Positions 14,544-21,632 of a DNA stretch of 21,632 nt are shown here, piece after piece; the first letter of the stretch is position 1, and each line of letters begins with the position of its first letter. The position numbers were made by a program, and so were the translations under genes. The notes beneath the pieces are model-generated. The model was given only the letters and a program-made list of their open reading frames with translations. It made no database searches and was not told the origin of the DNA. The stretch comes from JAALLB01 sp964502215 (GTDB taxonomy: Bacteria > Pseudomonadota > Alphaproteobacteria > Rhizobiales > Rhizobiaceae). The stretch is from the NCBI GenBank assembly GCA_964502215.1, contig CAZCUN010000053.1:1-21632 (forward strand), given 5' to 3'.

Positions 14544-14545
14544 CC

Positions 14546-15154
14546 ATGAAGAAATTTCTACCTAATCGCGAAGAGTTAAACCCTGCTTGGTTCGAACGCT
14601 GGGGCGAAACATTTGGCGCACCACACTTAGCGATAGATATGATGTCAAACGACCGAGTTTTTGAAGCAAGTCGTGACAGAATGTTTGAATCATTTGGGAT
14701 TGACTTAAATGCTGACTTAAAACCTGAAGACATTTCATCAGCACAAGCATATGGCTTAGACAGAGATCGTCTTTGTAAAATTAGTGGCATGGTAATCCAC
14801 GGTACATTTTTGCGTACACGTATCTCAAAATCAGACTTCCAAATCATTTCAGATGTGTTTTCACTAGAAGATTTGAAGATTGCAGTCTCATTGCATCACT
14901 TACATCCACAAGAATCCGAATTTGAAGCGGATATGGATCAAATTGCTACGCTCATTGAGCGCTCAGGTAAGGCTTGTATTCATAGCTGGAAAACCAGCCT
15001 CGATGAGCAAGCAGGAATGCGCATATATCTTATGGAGACGAACGAGGAACAAGAAGAAGAAATCACACATACAATCGATACGGAGATGGCTCGCTCAATT
15101 GTAATTGCAGTTGGGATTGCAATGACTAATGAAACTTCTTCAATAGCGGCATAA
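14546..15154 (+). CDS. sctK: T3SS sorting-platform protein SctK (NolU-like)
   Basis: 202 aa, soluble, with no signal peptide or membrane helix. The N-terminal block FLPNREELNPAWFERWG is like the start of YscK/HrpD/NolU proteins (a pattern P...hP.w). Its place between sctJ and sctL is that of nolU in rhizobia and yscK in Yersinia. SctK caps the pods of the cytoplasmic sorting platform, linking SctQ to the SctD cytoplasmic domain. The family is poorly conserved, so the call rests on size and synteny more than on residues. It begins 2 bp after the sctJ stop. Acidic stretches occur near residue 170 (TNEEQEEEI). Confidence 0.8.
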   Translation: MKKFLPNREELNPAWFERWGETFGAPHLAIDMMSNDRVFEASRDRMFESFGIDLNADLKPEDISSAQAYGLDRDRLCKISGMVIHGTFLRTRISKSDFQIISDVFSLEDLKIAVSLHHLHPQESEFEADMDQIATLIERSGKACIHSWKTSLDEQAGMRIYLMETNEEQEEEITHTIDTEMARSIVIAVGIAMTNETSSIAA

Positions 15155-15164
15155 AGGCATAAGA

Positions 15165-15794
15165 ATGTTTGATATTAACGACGCATATAACGGTGCAATG
15201 GTTCCCGCAGAAGGCTCAACTACAGAGCAAAAAACAAGCGATGGAAAACTACCGCCAAAAACATCAGAAGAAATCCTTCAATATGCTCGCGAAGAAGCTG
15301 CTGAAATTCTTGAAAAAACCAACAAGCAAGCCGATGAAATCTTAGTAGAAAAAAAGAAAGCTGCTGAAGAAGAGGCAAGTCGTATCGTTGCAGAAAAAGT
15401 CAACGAAAAATTCAACGCCCTGGGTGATGATTTATGGTCAGCTAAAGCGGGCATTTCAGAGATCGTTGAAACCTCAATCGAATTAATACTGGGAGCGATT
15501 GGAAACGATAAAGCATTTTCTATGGCAGTTGATAAGGCTATTAAAGATTATGTTAGCTCAAAGACATTAACGCTACACGCCCATCCAGACAGTGCAAATC
15601 GCTTAAGACTTTATGAAATGAGTAAAGATAAAACGAGCGAAACAATGAGTTATAAAATCATTGATGATACAAACTTAGACCAAAGCAGATGCATCATTGA
15701 TACAGGTGAAAAGCGAATTGAAGTAAGTCTTAAGGTGCAAATTAAAGCATTAAAACAATCCTTAGCTAACAGCTTGTCTGGAGCTAAAGACTAA
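15165..15794 (+). CDS. sctL: T3SS stator protein SctL (NolV/YscL-like)
   Basis: 209 aa. The polar N terminus (1-35) is the part that contacts SctQ in the family. Residues 36-88 are a charged Glu/Ala/Lys-rich coiled coil (EEILQYAREEAAEILEKTNK, then KKKAAEEEASRIVAEK). The C-terminal domain ends with QSRCIIDTGEKRIEVSLKVQ (175-194), matching the conserved C-terminal block of FliH/YscL proteins. SctL dimers hold the ATPase SctN and connect it to the SctQ pods. The stop codon overlaps the sctN start by 1 nt (TAATG), so translation is coupled. Family placement is secure from the terminal block and the gene next to it. Confidence 0.92.
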   Translation: MFDINDAYNGAMVPAEGSTTEQKTSDGKLPPKTSEEILQYAREEAAEILEKTNKQADEILVEKKKAAEEEASRIVAEKVNEKFNALGDDLWSAKAGISEIVETSIELILGAIGNDKAFSMAVDKAIKDYVSSKTLTLHAHPDSANRLRLYEMSKDKTSETMSYKIIDDTNLDQSRCIIDTGEKRIEVSLKVQIKALKQSLANSLSGAKD

Positions 15795-17152
15795 TGCGCA
15801 CCTTGCTGAAAACAAAAGAAAGCAATGTGACTGATTTAAATTCAACTCTTAAAAACATTGCTGCTAACCTAAAACACAGCAATCGTCACCGTGAAATTGG
15901 TGAGATAACAGACGTTTCTGCTAGCCGTATTGTGACCACGTTAAAAGATGTTTTCGTTGGCGAAAAGTGTATTTTACGCTTGCCAGAGTCTGGTCGCGAA
16001 ATTCCTGCACAAGTTGTTGCAATTGAAAAAGAGCGCGCCATTCTTTCACCAATGGAAGACATCGAAGGTCTTTCGGCAACAACAGAAGTAGTTGGCACTG
16101 GCGAACCTAGTAAAATATGGGTTGGCCAAGGCCTTGTCGGTAGAGTTTTAGATGGTTTAGGCCGCCCAGTTGATGGCAAAGAATTTAAAACATCAACTAT
16201 GGAACAAATTAAAATCACGCCTCCAACAATGGATGCATTAGATCGACCTGTAATTGATGATATTTTTGAAACTGGCGTTAAGTCTATAGATGGTTTTAAT
16301 ACCATTGGTAACGGGCAGCGTCTTGCTATCTTTGGTGAGGCCGGCGCAGGTAAATCAACATTATTAGCAATGCTCGCACGTCACTCAGATACAGACATTG
16401 TGGTTTTGGCAATGATTGGCGAACGTGGCCGTGAAGTAAACGAATTCCTTGAACGCCAACTACCACCAGAAGTTAGAAAACGCTGTATCGTCATTGCTTC
16501 GACGTCTGATCGTCCTGCAATGGAACGTATTATGGCAGCTCATAGTGCAGTAACAATTGCAGAACACTTCCGCTCACAAGGCCAAAAAGTATTACTATTA
16601 TTTGATAGCGCAACACGATTTGCACGTGCTTTACGTGAAGTAGGTTTATCAGCAGGCGAGAAAGCAGTACGCAGTGGCTTCACACCTTCTGTATATGCAG
16701 AATTGCCTAAGTTAATTGAACGCACGGGTAAAACTTCAAAAGGCGCGATAACGGCTTTCTTTACAGTGTTGGTGGAAAACGACGGTGTCAACGATCCTGT
16801 TGCAGAAGAGATTGCCAGTTTGACAGATGGGCACTTGGTACTTGATGCATCTCTAGCGCGAAGTGGTATTTACCCCGCAATCAACGTCTTAAAGAGTAAA
16901 AGTCGATTGATGAATGAAATTTGTAGCGAAGAGCAAATAAACGCATCAAATGACTTGCGCAAACTCATGGCTAAATATTTAGATTTAGAATTACTCATTC
17001 AAGTTGGTGAATATGTTAGTGGGACAGATCCAATCGCTGATATGGCAATTGAATGTAATCCTGCGATTGAGCAGTTCTTAAAACAACATACCCATACATT
17101 AGTGAAGCACCCAGAATCGCTTGAAACAATGAAGGCTATTTTAAGTGAGTAA
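15794..17152 (+). CDS. sctN: T3SS ATPase SctN
   Basis: 452 aa, the normal length for SctN/FliI. The N-terminal beta-barrel (about 30-105) is followed by the ATPase domain. Walker A is GEAGAGKST (181-189); the catalytic Glu lies in IGERGREV (208-215); Walker B is VLLLFD (266-271) in the T3SS/flagellar block LLFDSATRFARALREVG; FTPSVYAELPKLIERTG (296-312) is the family segment usually written G-x-P-P-S-V-x-A. RSGIYPAINVL supplies the conserved Arg region. The hexamer unfolds substrates and strips chaperones at the gate. Walker A has GEAGAG where many homologues have G-G/S-x-G-V/G-G; the invariant GKST is intact. Its stop overlaps the sctO start by 8 nt. Confidence 0.97.
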   Translation: MRTLLKTKESNVTDLNSTLKNIAANLKHSNRHREIGEITDVSASRIVTTLKDVFVGEKCILRLPESGREIPAQVVAIEKERAILSPMEDIEGLSATTEVVGTGEPSKIWVGQGLVGRVLDGLGRPVDGKEFKTSTMEQIKITPPTMDALDRPVIDDIFETGVKSIDGFNTIGNGQRLAIFGEAGAGKSTLLAMLARHSDTDIVVLAMIGERGREVNEFLERQLPPEVRKRCIVIASTSDRPAMERIMAAHSAVTIAEHFRSQGQKVLLLFDSATRFARALREVGLSAGEKAVRSGFTPSVYAELPKLIERTGKTSKGAITAFFTVLVENDGVNDPVAEEIASLTDGHLVLDASLARSGIYPAINVLKSKSRLMNEICSEEQINASNDLRKLMAKYLDLELLIQVGEYVSGTDPIADMAIECNPAIEQFLKQHTHTLVKHPESLETMKAILSE

Positions 17153-17585
17153 GCTTAAACAAATAGATAAACTCCTTAAAGTGAAAGAACTTAGGCGCAG
17201 GCTTGCTGAATTGGAAGCCGCCAAAGCAAAACGTGCTATGCTACAAGCAGATCAGGACGTTATCGACGCACAAAACAATGAGATACAGGTAAAAGAAACA
17301 GCGAGTGAGCGAAGACAAGAAAGACTGAAAAAAGTTCTTGAACCTAGCAACAACCCTGCACTTCAAAACGCTCGTGTTGTTAATTTATACGCGATAACAG
17401 ATCAGGAAATTCAGGCTTCCGCTTTTAAAACGACATTGAGCAAACAGTTGTTTGCTGAGTCTGAAGAGCGTCTCAAAATGGAACAATCAAAACTGGCGCG
17501 GTTCTTGCAACTTGAAGAGCGAACAAGAAAACTCTGCGATAAGCTCATCGATATGAAGAAAATCGAAGCAGCCCGCGAAGGGTAA
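17145..17585 (+). CDS. sctO: T3SS stalk protein SctO (Y4yJ/YscO-like)
   Basis: 146 aa beginning with GTG inside the end of sctN (8-nt overlap). Almost the whole protein is helical coiled coil, rich in K, E, L, R and Q (for example KELRRRLAELEAAKAKRAML at 14-33 and SKLARFLQLEERTRKLCDKL at 115-134). There is no signal or membrane segment. Size, coiled-coil form and place between sctN and sctQ identify it as SctO, the FliJ counterpart that links the ATPase hexamer to SctV; primary sequence in this family is not conserved. The rhizobial counterpart is y4yJ. Confidence 0.85.
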   Translation: MSKLKQIDKLLKVKELRRRLAELEAAKAKRAMLQADQDVIDAQNNEIQVKETASERRQERLKKVLEPSNNPALQNARVVNLYAITDQEIQASAFKTTLSKQLFAESEERLKMEQSKLARFLQLEERTRKLCDKLIDMKKIEAAREG

Positions 17586-17620
17586 TCTTTAAATAGATTT
17601 TAAGTTGCGGAGTGTGCAAA

Positions 17621-18652
17621 ATGCAATCAGGTTTTTTAGCTGGTAATAAAAGTCTAGACAAAAAACTCTTTACCCCAAAGATGGCGCCTAAGCCAAATGC
17701 TGGGTTAAATTATGACAAATCACTTATAGCTCTCGCGTCATCATGGGGTGGCTTAGTATGTGATACGTCCATTAAAATTGGTACATTTATTACTGAACTT
17801 ATCACAACAGCAACACCACCAGTTATCGCAAACAATGGTACTTGGATTAAAATTATTGGCAAAAGTAATGGCGGTGATTTCACCATCTTTTTGCCTTCAG
17901 AAGTCGCAGGTTATATTCTTCAACTTGCAGATCAAGATCTTGATTTAAGCAAGCTTGAGGGTGGCGATGCTGCTTTGATATTTGAGCACATATTCACATA
18001 CCACCTCACTCTACTTGAAAACTTATTTGGCGCAGAACTTTCAATCGTCTCAATCACAGACGTTGACGCTCCAGTCTCTGGCGAATTACTTGGCTTTGAA
18101 TTTGATGTTGAAGAAAAAACGCTTCAAGGCGCAATTCAGATCAAAGGAGAGCTGCATAACATCGTTGAAAAAATCGTAGGTAAGAACAGCTTTCCAGAAG
18201 AAAAAGCTTTAGATAACCGTATGATTGTTCATCTTGGCCCTGTTGTTGTAACAGCAAAGCAAGCTTATTTAGCGCGCCCAGGTGAAACAATTGATTGTGG
18301 CGTTGAGCCTTCTTCAATCATTAAAGGTGTTTTGATGCGTTCAGATGGTCGTTATTGGCCTATTCACATCGAAGATGAACAAGTTGAAATTTCTGGTGAA
18401 CTAGCAGGGCCAGTTAAATTTTCTAACGAGAAAACCGAAAGCATTTTTGTAACGTTTGGACTAGGAGAAGTATCTCTTTCTGCCTTTTACAGACACACCA
18501 TTGAAGTCGGTACAAAAATTAATATTCAGCGCTTAAGTAACAATGGTGTCAATATTTATTACCAAGCACGTCCATTTGGTAAGGGACATCTGTCAATTTT
18601 GGGAAATAATCTTGCTGTTACGCTAGATTCTGTCGGCGCATTCAAGGTCTGA
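17621..18652 (+). CDS. sctQ: T3SS sorting-platform C-ring protein SctQ
   Basis: 343 aa from the ATG at 17621, chosen because GGAG (17609-17612) lies 8 nt before it; the open frame also has a GTG at 17612, on top of that site. The C-terminal 70 residues are an SpoA/FliN-like domain (HTIEVGTKINIQRLSNNGVN, then ILGNNLAVTLDSVG), which marks SctQ. A second, weaker SpoA-like region (about 200-235, MIVHLGPVVVTAKQAYLARP) precedes it. SctQ forms the pods of the cytoplasmic sorting platform with SctK and SctL. An in-frame internal ATG with a good ribosome binding site (18335) could give a separate C-terminal SctQ product, listed separately. It follows sctO after about 35 bp, in the order of rhizobial rhcQ. 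Confidence 0.9.
   Translation: MQSGFLAGNKSLDKKLFTPKMAPKPNAGLNYDKSLIALASSWGGLVCDTSIKIGTFITELITTATPPVIANNGTWIKIIGKSNGGDFTIFLPSEVAGYILQLADQDLDLSKLEGGDAALIFEHIFTYHLTLLENLFGAELSIVSITDVDAPVSGELLGFEFDVEEKTLQGAIQIKGELHNIVEKIVGKNSFPEEKALDNRMIVHLGPVVVTAKQAYLARPGETIDCGVEPSSIIKGVLMRSDGRYWPIHIEDEQVEISGELAGPVKFSNEKTESIFVTFGLGEVSLSAFYRHTIEVGTKINIQRLSNNGVNIYYQARPFGKGHLSILGNNLAVTLDSVGAFKV
18323..18652 (+). other. Possible internal translation start giving SctQ-C (105 aa)
   Basis: AAAGG at 18323-18327 lies 7 nt before an in-frame ATG at 18335-18337. The product would run to the sctQ stop, 105 aa, and hold the complete C-terminal SpoA domain. In Yersinia YscQ and Salmonella SsaQ such internal starts are known to make a short SctQ-C needed for assembly; SsaQ-S is 106 aa. 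Frame and ribosome binding site are read directly; use of the start is inferred. Confidence 0.5.
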
Positions 18653-18705
18653 TAACACATTTAAGCTATATTGACTGTCAAGGTTCGTAATTTGAAAGAC
18701 ATAAT

Positions 18706-19353
18706 ATGTTTGGTGAAAATTCATTTGGAATTATTGTATTACTACTAGGCACCGCTTTTCTGCCTATGGTTGCAGTGACGGTGACTGCATTTGCAAAAAT
18801 ATCTGTAGTAATTTTTATTGTAAGACAAGCCCTTGGTATTCAGCAATTACCGCCAAATATCATTCTATATGGCCTTTCCCTGATCTTATCAGTCTATGTA
18901 GCTATGCCAATTTTGAACGAAATTTACACCGTTCTTGAAGCAGATGGCTTTAATTATCAAACTTTAGAAGAGTGGCTTGCAGCAGGGAACAAGGCTCTCG
19001 CCCCACTTAAAGAATTCTTGCTAAAACATACAGATCCAAAGCAACTTGAGTTCTTTAATGCTTCTACAACCCAAATTTGGGGTGAAGGGCTAGCCGCAAC
19101 AACATCCAAGGACTCTATGACAGTTCTTGTCCCATCTTTCCTACTTTCAGAACTTACAAAAGCATTTGAAATTGGTTTTCTTTTGTATCTGCCATTTATG
19201 GCGATTGATATTATCATCACAACTCTTCTAGTGGCACTGGGTATGATGATGGTTCCACCAACAACAATCTCAATTCCGTTTAAATTGATGTTGTTCGTAT
19301 TCCTCGATGGCTGGACCAAACTGGTTCATGGCCTGATCCTAACGTACGTATAA
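18706..19353 (+). CDS. sctR: T3SS export apparatus protein SctR
   Basis: 215 aa, the standard length of SctR/FliP without signal peptide. It has about four hydrophobic segments: residues 7-30 (IIVLLLGTAFLPMVAVTVTA), 51-74, 160-190 and 195-215. Family blocks include TAFAKISVVIFIVRQALGIQ (26-45), LVPSFLLSELTKAFEIGFLL (141-160) and LYLPFMAIDIIITTLLVALG followed by MMMVPP. It forms the core of the R5-S4-T1 export gate in the inner membrane. A 53-bp gap precedes it, with no promoter I can support. The next gene starts 12 bp after its stop. Confidence 0.97.
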   Translation: MFGENSFGIIVLLLGTAFLPMVAVTVTAFAKISVVIFIVRQALGIQQLPPNIILYGLSLILSVYVAMPILNEIYTVLEADGFNYQTLEEWLAAGNKALAPLKEFLLKHTDPKQLEFFNASTTQIWGEGLAATTSKDSMTVLVPSFLLSELTKAFEIGFLLYLPFMAIDIIITTLLVALGMMMVPPTTISIPFKLMLFVFLDGWTKLVHGLILTYV

Positions 19354-19365
19354 AGGTGAAGCACC

Positions 19366-19635
19366 ATGGATGAAGCACAGCTAATCTCATCGCTCTATAG
19401 TATTTTTTATTATTCAGCAGTTGTCCTAGTACCTCCGCTCTTACTCGCAACAATCATCGCGTTTGTCGTTGGTTTGTTTCAAGCGGTCACACAAATTCAA
19501 GAACAAACTTTGCCGCAAACAATCAAGATTATGGTGATTGGTTTCGTACTCATTGCTTTCGGACACACATTAACTGCACCGCTTTATACGACTTCAAATG
19601 AGATCTTTTCAAGGTTTCACGAATACTCAAAGTAG
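19366..19635 (+). CDS. sctS: T3SS export apparatus protein SctS
   Basis: 89 aa with two membrane helices (about residues 17-41 and 52-72), the size and layout of SctS/FliQ. Family features are the hairpin VVGLFQAVTQIQEQTLPQTI (34-53), which closes the gate in the R-S-T helical assembly. It lies between sctR and sctT in the invariant R-S-T-U order. Identification is secure. Confidence 0.96.
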   Translation: MDEAQLISSLYSIFYYSAVVLVPPLLLATIIAFVVGLFQAVTQIQEQTLPQTIKIMVIGFVLIAFGHTLTAPLYTTSNEIFSRFHEYSK

Positions 19636-19644
19636 GACTAATTT

Positions 19645-20439
19645 ATGCCTGCAAATGAACTCTTTAACGCAATACTGGATATCTTTGGCCAGTACACACC
19701 GTGGGTAGTGCTAGCAATGGCTAGACCCTTCGGTTTTACGTTATTGTTTGCAATTTTTGCTTGGACACAAGTCGGCACGGGCATGCTCCGCATGGTTTTT
19801 TCTCTAGGCATCATGCTACCACTTCTTGCAAATGGCATCCCTTCATCAGAAATTGTTCTTGAAATGAATTTCTTTGGGTTATTGCTGAAAGAGATGCTGA
19901 TCGGAGCTTTATTGGGTTTTGCTTCTTCCGTACCATTAGCCATCGCACTTGCAGGTGGGGGCATTATCGACCTTTACCGTGGCGCAATGTTGGGTACATC
20001 AGACCCAGCCGGCGGTGAAGTAACCTCATACGGCATGGTCTTTGCGATCATGACCCTTTGGCTTTTTGCAAATATTGGCGGCTTCCAGATTGTAATATCT
20101 ACAATTTATCAAAGCTATGACATCTGGCCTGTAAACACCAAATTCCCTAGCTTTGACCCTGGTGCAGATGCAATTTTACAAATTTTAGAAAACATTCTAT
20201 TGAGCGCGGTTGTCTTAGCAGGCCCCCTACTCGTTATCATGTTTCTATCCGACATCATTCACCTAATCGGTGCAAAGTTTGGTAAAAACATTGATGTTGG
20301 ACACCTGACATTTTCCACTAAAAACCTGATAGCCATAATGATTTTACCCCTCTTCTTGGTGATTTCTATTAGGCTCTTCAAAGACAACCTCGAATTTTTG
20401 GCCACTGTGCCATCGGTTGTCCAGAATATTTTGAGATAG
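19645..20439 (+). CDS. sctT: T3SS export apparatus protein SctT
   Basis: 264 aa, the usual length for SctT/FliR, highly hydrophobic with about six to eight membrane segments. Recognisable family parts are ARPFGFTLLFAIFAWTQVGT at residues 26-45, the acidic-basic segment ALAGGGIIDLYRGAMLG (95-111), typical of the family block G-x-x-I-D-x-x-x-G, and AGPLLVIMFLSDI near residue 195. It completes the R5-S4-T1 gate with one copy per complex. AGGA precedes the start; the next gene starts 10 bp after the stop. Confidence 0.95.
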   Translation: MPANELFNAILDIFGQYTPWVVLAMARPFGFTLLFAIFAWTQVGTGMLRMVFSLGIMLPLLANGIPSSEIVLEMNFFGLLLKEMLIGALLGFASSVPLAIALAGGGIIDLYRGAMLGTSDPAGGEVTSYGMVFAIMTLWLFANIGGFQIVISTIYQSYDIWPVNTKFPSFDPGADAILQILENILLSAVVLAGPLLVIMFLSDIIHLIGAKFGKNIDVGHLTFSTKNLIAIMILPLFLVISIRLFKDNLEFLATVPSVVQNILR

Positions 20440-20449
20440 GGAAAACTCT

Positions 20450-21520
20450 ATGTCAGATGATAGTGAAGAAAAAACCCTCGACCCCTCCCAACACAAACTA
20501 CGGGAAGCTCGGAAAAAAGGTCAAGTATCGCAAAGCTCCGACTTTGTGCAAAGTATGACCACAGTTACTGGTATTTTTTATGTTATATTAAACTGGCAAA
20601 ATTTCTCAGACACGTTTTCTAATCTGTTTCAACTCACCGTCCTCTCTTTTAATGATGATGTTGTAGACGTTGGTTTATCGCTTTTCTTAAATGTCGTATT
20701 TGACATTATGTATGCAATTGTACCCTTTGTGATGTTGATAATATTAGTCGGTGTCGTGGCAAACATCTTGGATAAACAAGGTATCCCCTTCTCCCTGGAG
20801 CCACTAAAACCAGACTTTAAAAAGGTAAACCCAGCCGAGGGGTTTAAAAAGCTTTTCAAAAAACGCAACATGGTAGAACTTGCTGCATCGCTCAGCAAGC
20901 TTGTGTTTTGGTTTGTCATAACAAGTGTGTTTATCTGGCTCTTTTTACAAACCATTCTAGCCAGTATTTATTGCTCTATAGGCTGTGTGGCTGATAGCGC
21001 AATTTCTGTTGGAACACTCATCATTGCAACTGCGGTTGTGATGCTCTTATTCTTCGGTTTGCTTGATATGCCATTGCAAAAATTTCTTTTCAACGATGAG
21101 CAGAAAATGGGACATAAAGAAGCCAAACGCGAACAAAAGGAGCTGAACGGCTCCCCAGAATTTAAGCAGCACCAAAAATCTGAACACCGCAGAATGATTG
21201 CAGAAGTATCTGGCGAGGCGCAAGGTAGTGGAATGATCCGTGATGGTACGAGTGGCCTAACGATGGTCCTAAGAGGTTCAGAATCTGCCGCAGGTATTTA
21301 CTTCCACCCAGAGCATTCAAAAGTGCCTGCCCTAGTAAAGGTATTCTCTGGCGCCCGCTTTAACAGCGACATGAAAGCAGCAGATAATAAAAACATCCCC
21401 GTCATCTTCGACCAAGCCTTGATGAGTGACATCATATCATCTGTTGAGGTCGGCAAAGCAATTCGTGAAAGACACTTCGAAAAAGTAGCGCGCGTGCTAA
21501 TCGATATCGGCGCATTTTAA
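20450..21520 (+). CDS. sctU: T3SS export switch protein SctU, NPTH motif absent
   Basis: 356 aa, normal length. It starts in the family way (EEKTLDPSQHKLREARKKGQ, 7-26) and has four membrane helices between about residues 36 and 205. The cytoplasmic part begins with KMGHKEAKREQKELNGSPEF (219-238), equivalent to the M-S-K-x-E-x-K-x-E-x-K-x-x-E-G-x-P block. SctU proteins normally self-cleave at an N-P-T-H loop, after which substrate specificity can switch. Here the aligned position reads RGSE (275-278) in TMVLRGSESAAGIYF, and the rest of the domain still aligns (IPVIFDQALMSDI, then VGKAIRERHFEKVARVL). The gene is thus intact but cannot cleave by the known mechanism. It is the last T3SS gene; the 49-bp inverted repeat begins 59 bp after its stop. 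Confidence 0.94.
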   Translation: MSDDSEEKTLDPSQHKLREARKKGQVSQSSDFVQSMTTVTGIFYVILNWQNFSDTFSNLFQLTVLSFNDDVVDVGLSLFLNVVFDIMYAIVPFVMLIILVGVVANILDKQGIPFSLEPLKPDFKKVNPAEGFKKLFKKRNMVELAASLSKLVFWFVITSVFIWLFLQTILASIYCSIGCVADSAISVGTLIIATAVVMLLFFGLLDMPLQKFLFNDEQKMGHKEAKREQKELNGSPEFKQHQKSEHRRMIAEVSGEAQGSGMIRDGTSGLTMVLRGSESAAGIYFHPEHSKVPALVKVFSGARFNSDMKAADNKNIPVIFDQALMSDIISSVEVGKAIRERHFEKVARVLIDIGAF

Positions 21521-21579
21521 AAACCGCATAAGATTATCCCCTCGTTTTACATTAAGCACATGTTTATAAAATAATTTAT

Positions 21580-21628
21580 GGGGCTGTCCCAGATAACTCA
21601 AAAATGGGTTATCAATATGGGTATGAGA
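21580..21628. repeat. Right copy of a 49-bp terminal inverted repeat
   Basis: Exact reverse complement of positions 1-49. Read to the right it begins GGGGCTGTCCCAGATAAC and would be the end of an IS-like element lying beyond the window. Both copies show the same end toward the enclosed genes, so the two flanking elements would be in opposite orientation. The 59 bp between sctU and the repeat are AT-rich and hold no clear terminator. Confidence 0.85.
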
Positions 21629-21632
21629 AGAA

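Noticed and set aside
15886..16305. 139-codon open frame on the - strand inside sctN
   Set aside because: Antisense to the conserved ATPase gene and with no recognisable domain; a shadow frame.
18671..18681. TTGACTGTCAA before sctR as a -35 element or operator
   Set aside because: It is a short palindrome, but no -10 hexamer lies 16-18 bp downstream, and the 53-bp gap lies within an otherwise continuous operon. Not enough to call a promoter.
1..21632. CRISPR array, tRNA, rRNA or complete IS element
   Set aside because: No regularly spaced repeats, no cloverleaf-forming segment at the boundaries and no transposase-like protein were seen; only the two repeat ends are present.

Overview
The window looks like an AT-rich alphaproteobacterial chromosome or plasmid segment, by overall gene similarity closest to the order Hyphomicrobiales (rhizobia and marine relatives). 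That placement is inferred from the type of secretion system and the metabolic genes; no rRNA or tRNA gene is present to confirm it. The dominant content is a near-complete operon set for a non-flagellar type III secretion system (T3SS) of the rhizobial (Rhc) type, about 14.7 kb at 6.8-21.5 kb, all on the + strand.

Left part (1-6.4 kb): a DMT/EamA permease; a small secreted His/Tyr/Arg-rich protein on the - strand; an enolase-superfamily sugar-acid dehydratase-like gene divergent from a HAD-family dehalogenase-like gene; a zinc alcohol dehydrogenase; a short protein that looks like a shrunken PAPS reductase (CysH) lacking its catalytic parts; and a secreted alpha/beta hydrolase. These read as ordinary metabolic genes with no visible link to secretion.

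T3SS part (6.8-21.5 kb): a LuxR/NarL-type regulator with a degenerate receiver domain is translationally coupled to a short secretin N-domain protein (RhcC1-like). Then come a 61-aa small protein, an FHA-domain SctD, an unknown 137-aa protein, a TPR protein (Y4yS/SctY-like) and SctV. A second run follows: a 70-aa small protein, SctI (NolB/NopB-like), SctJ, SctK, SctL, the ATPase SctN, SctO, SctQ, SctR, SctS, SctT and SctU. From SctI to SctU this is the order of the rhizobial nolB-rhcJ-nolU-nolV-rhcN-y4yJ-rhcQRSTU cluster. Together these encode the export gate (R, S, T, U, V), the inner rings (D, J), the sorting platform (K, L, N, O, Q), the inner rod (I) and part of the outer ring. The secretin pore domain, translocators, effectors, chaperones and a gatekeeper are not in this window.

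Points of interest: SctU lacks the NPTH autocleavage motif; the regulator has lost its phosphoacceptor aspartate; a strong sigma-54 type promoter precedes the 137-aa/TPR/sctV operon, behind a long hairpin; a repeated CGGTAA-type motif lies before T3SS transcription units; sctQ has an in-frame internal start with its own ribosome binding site; and both ends of the window carry the same perfect 49-bp sequence in inverted orientation, which suggests IS copies flanking the region (or contig ends broken at a repeat).
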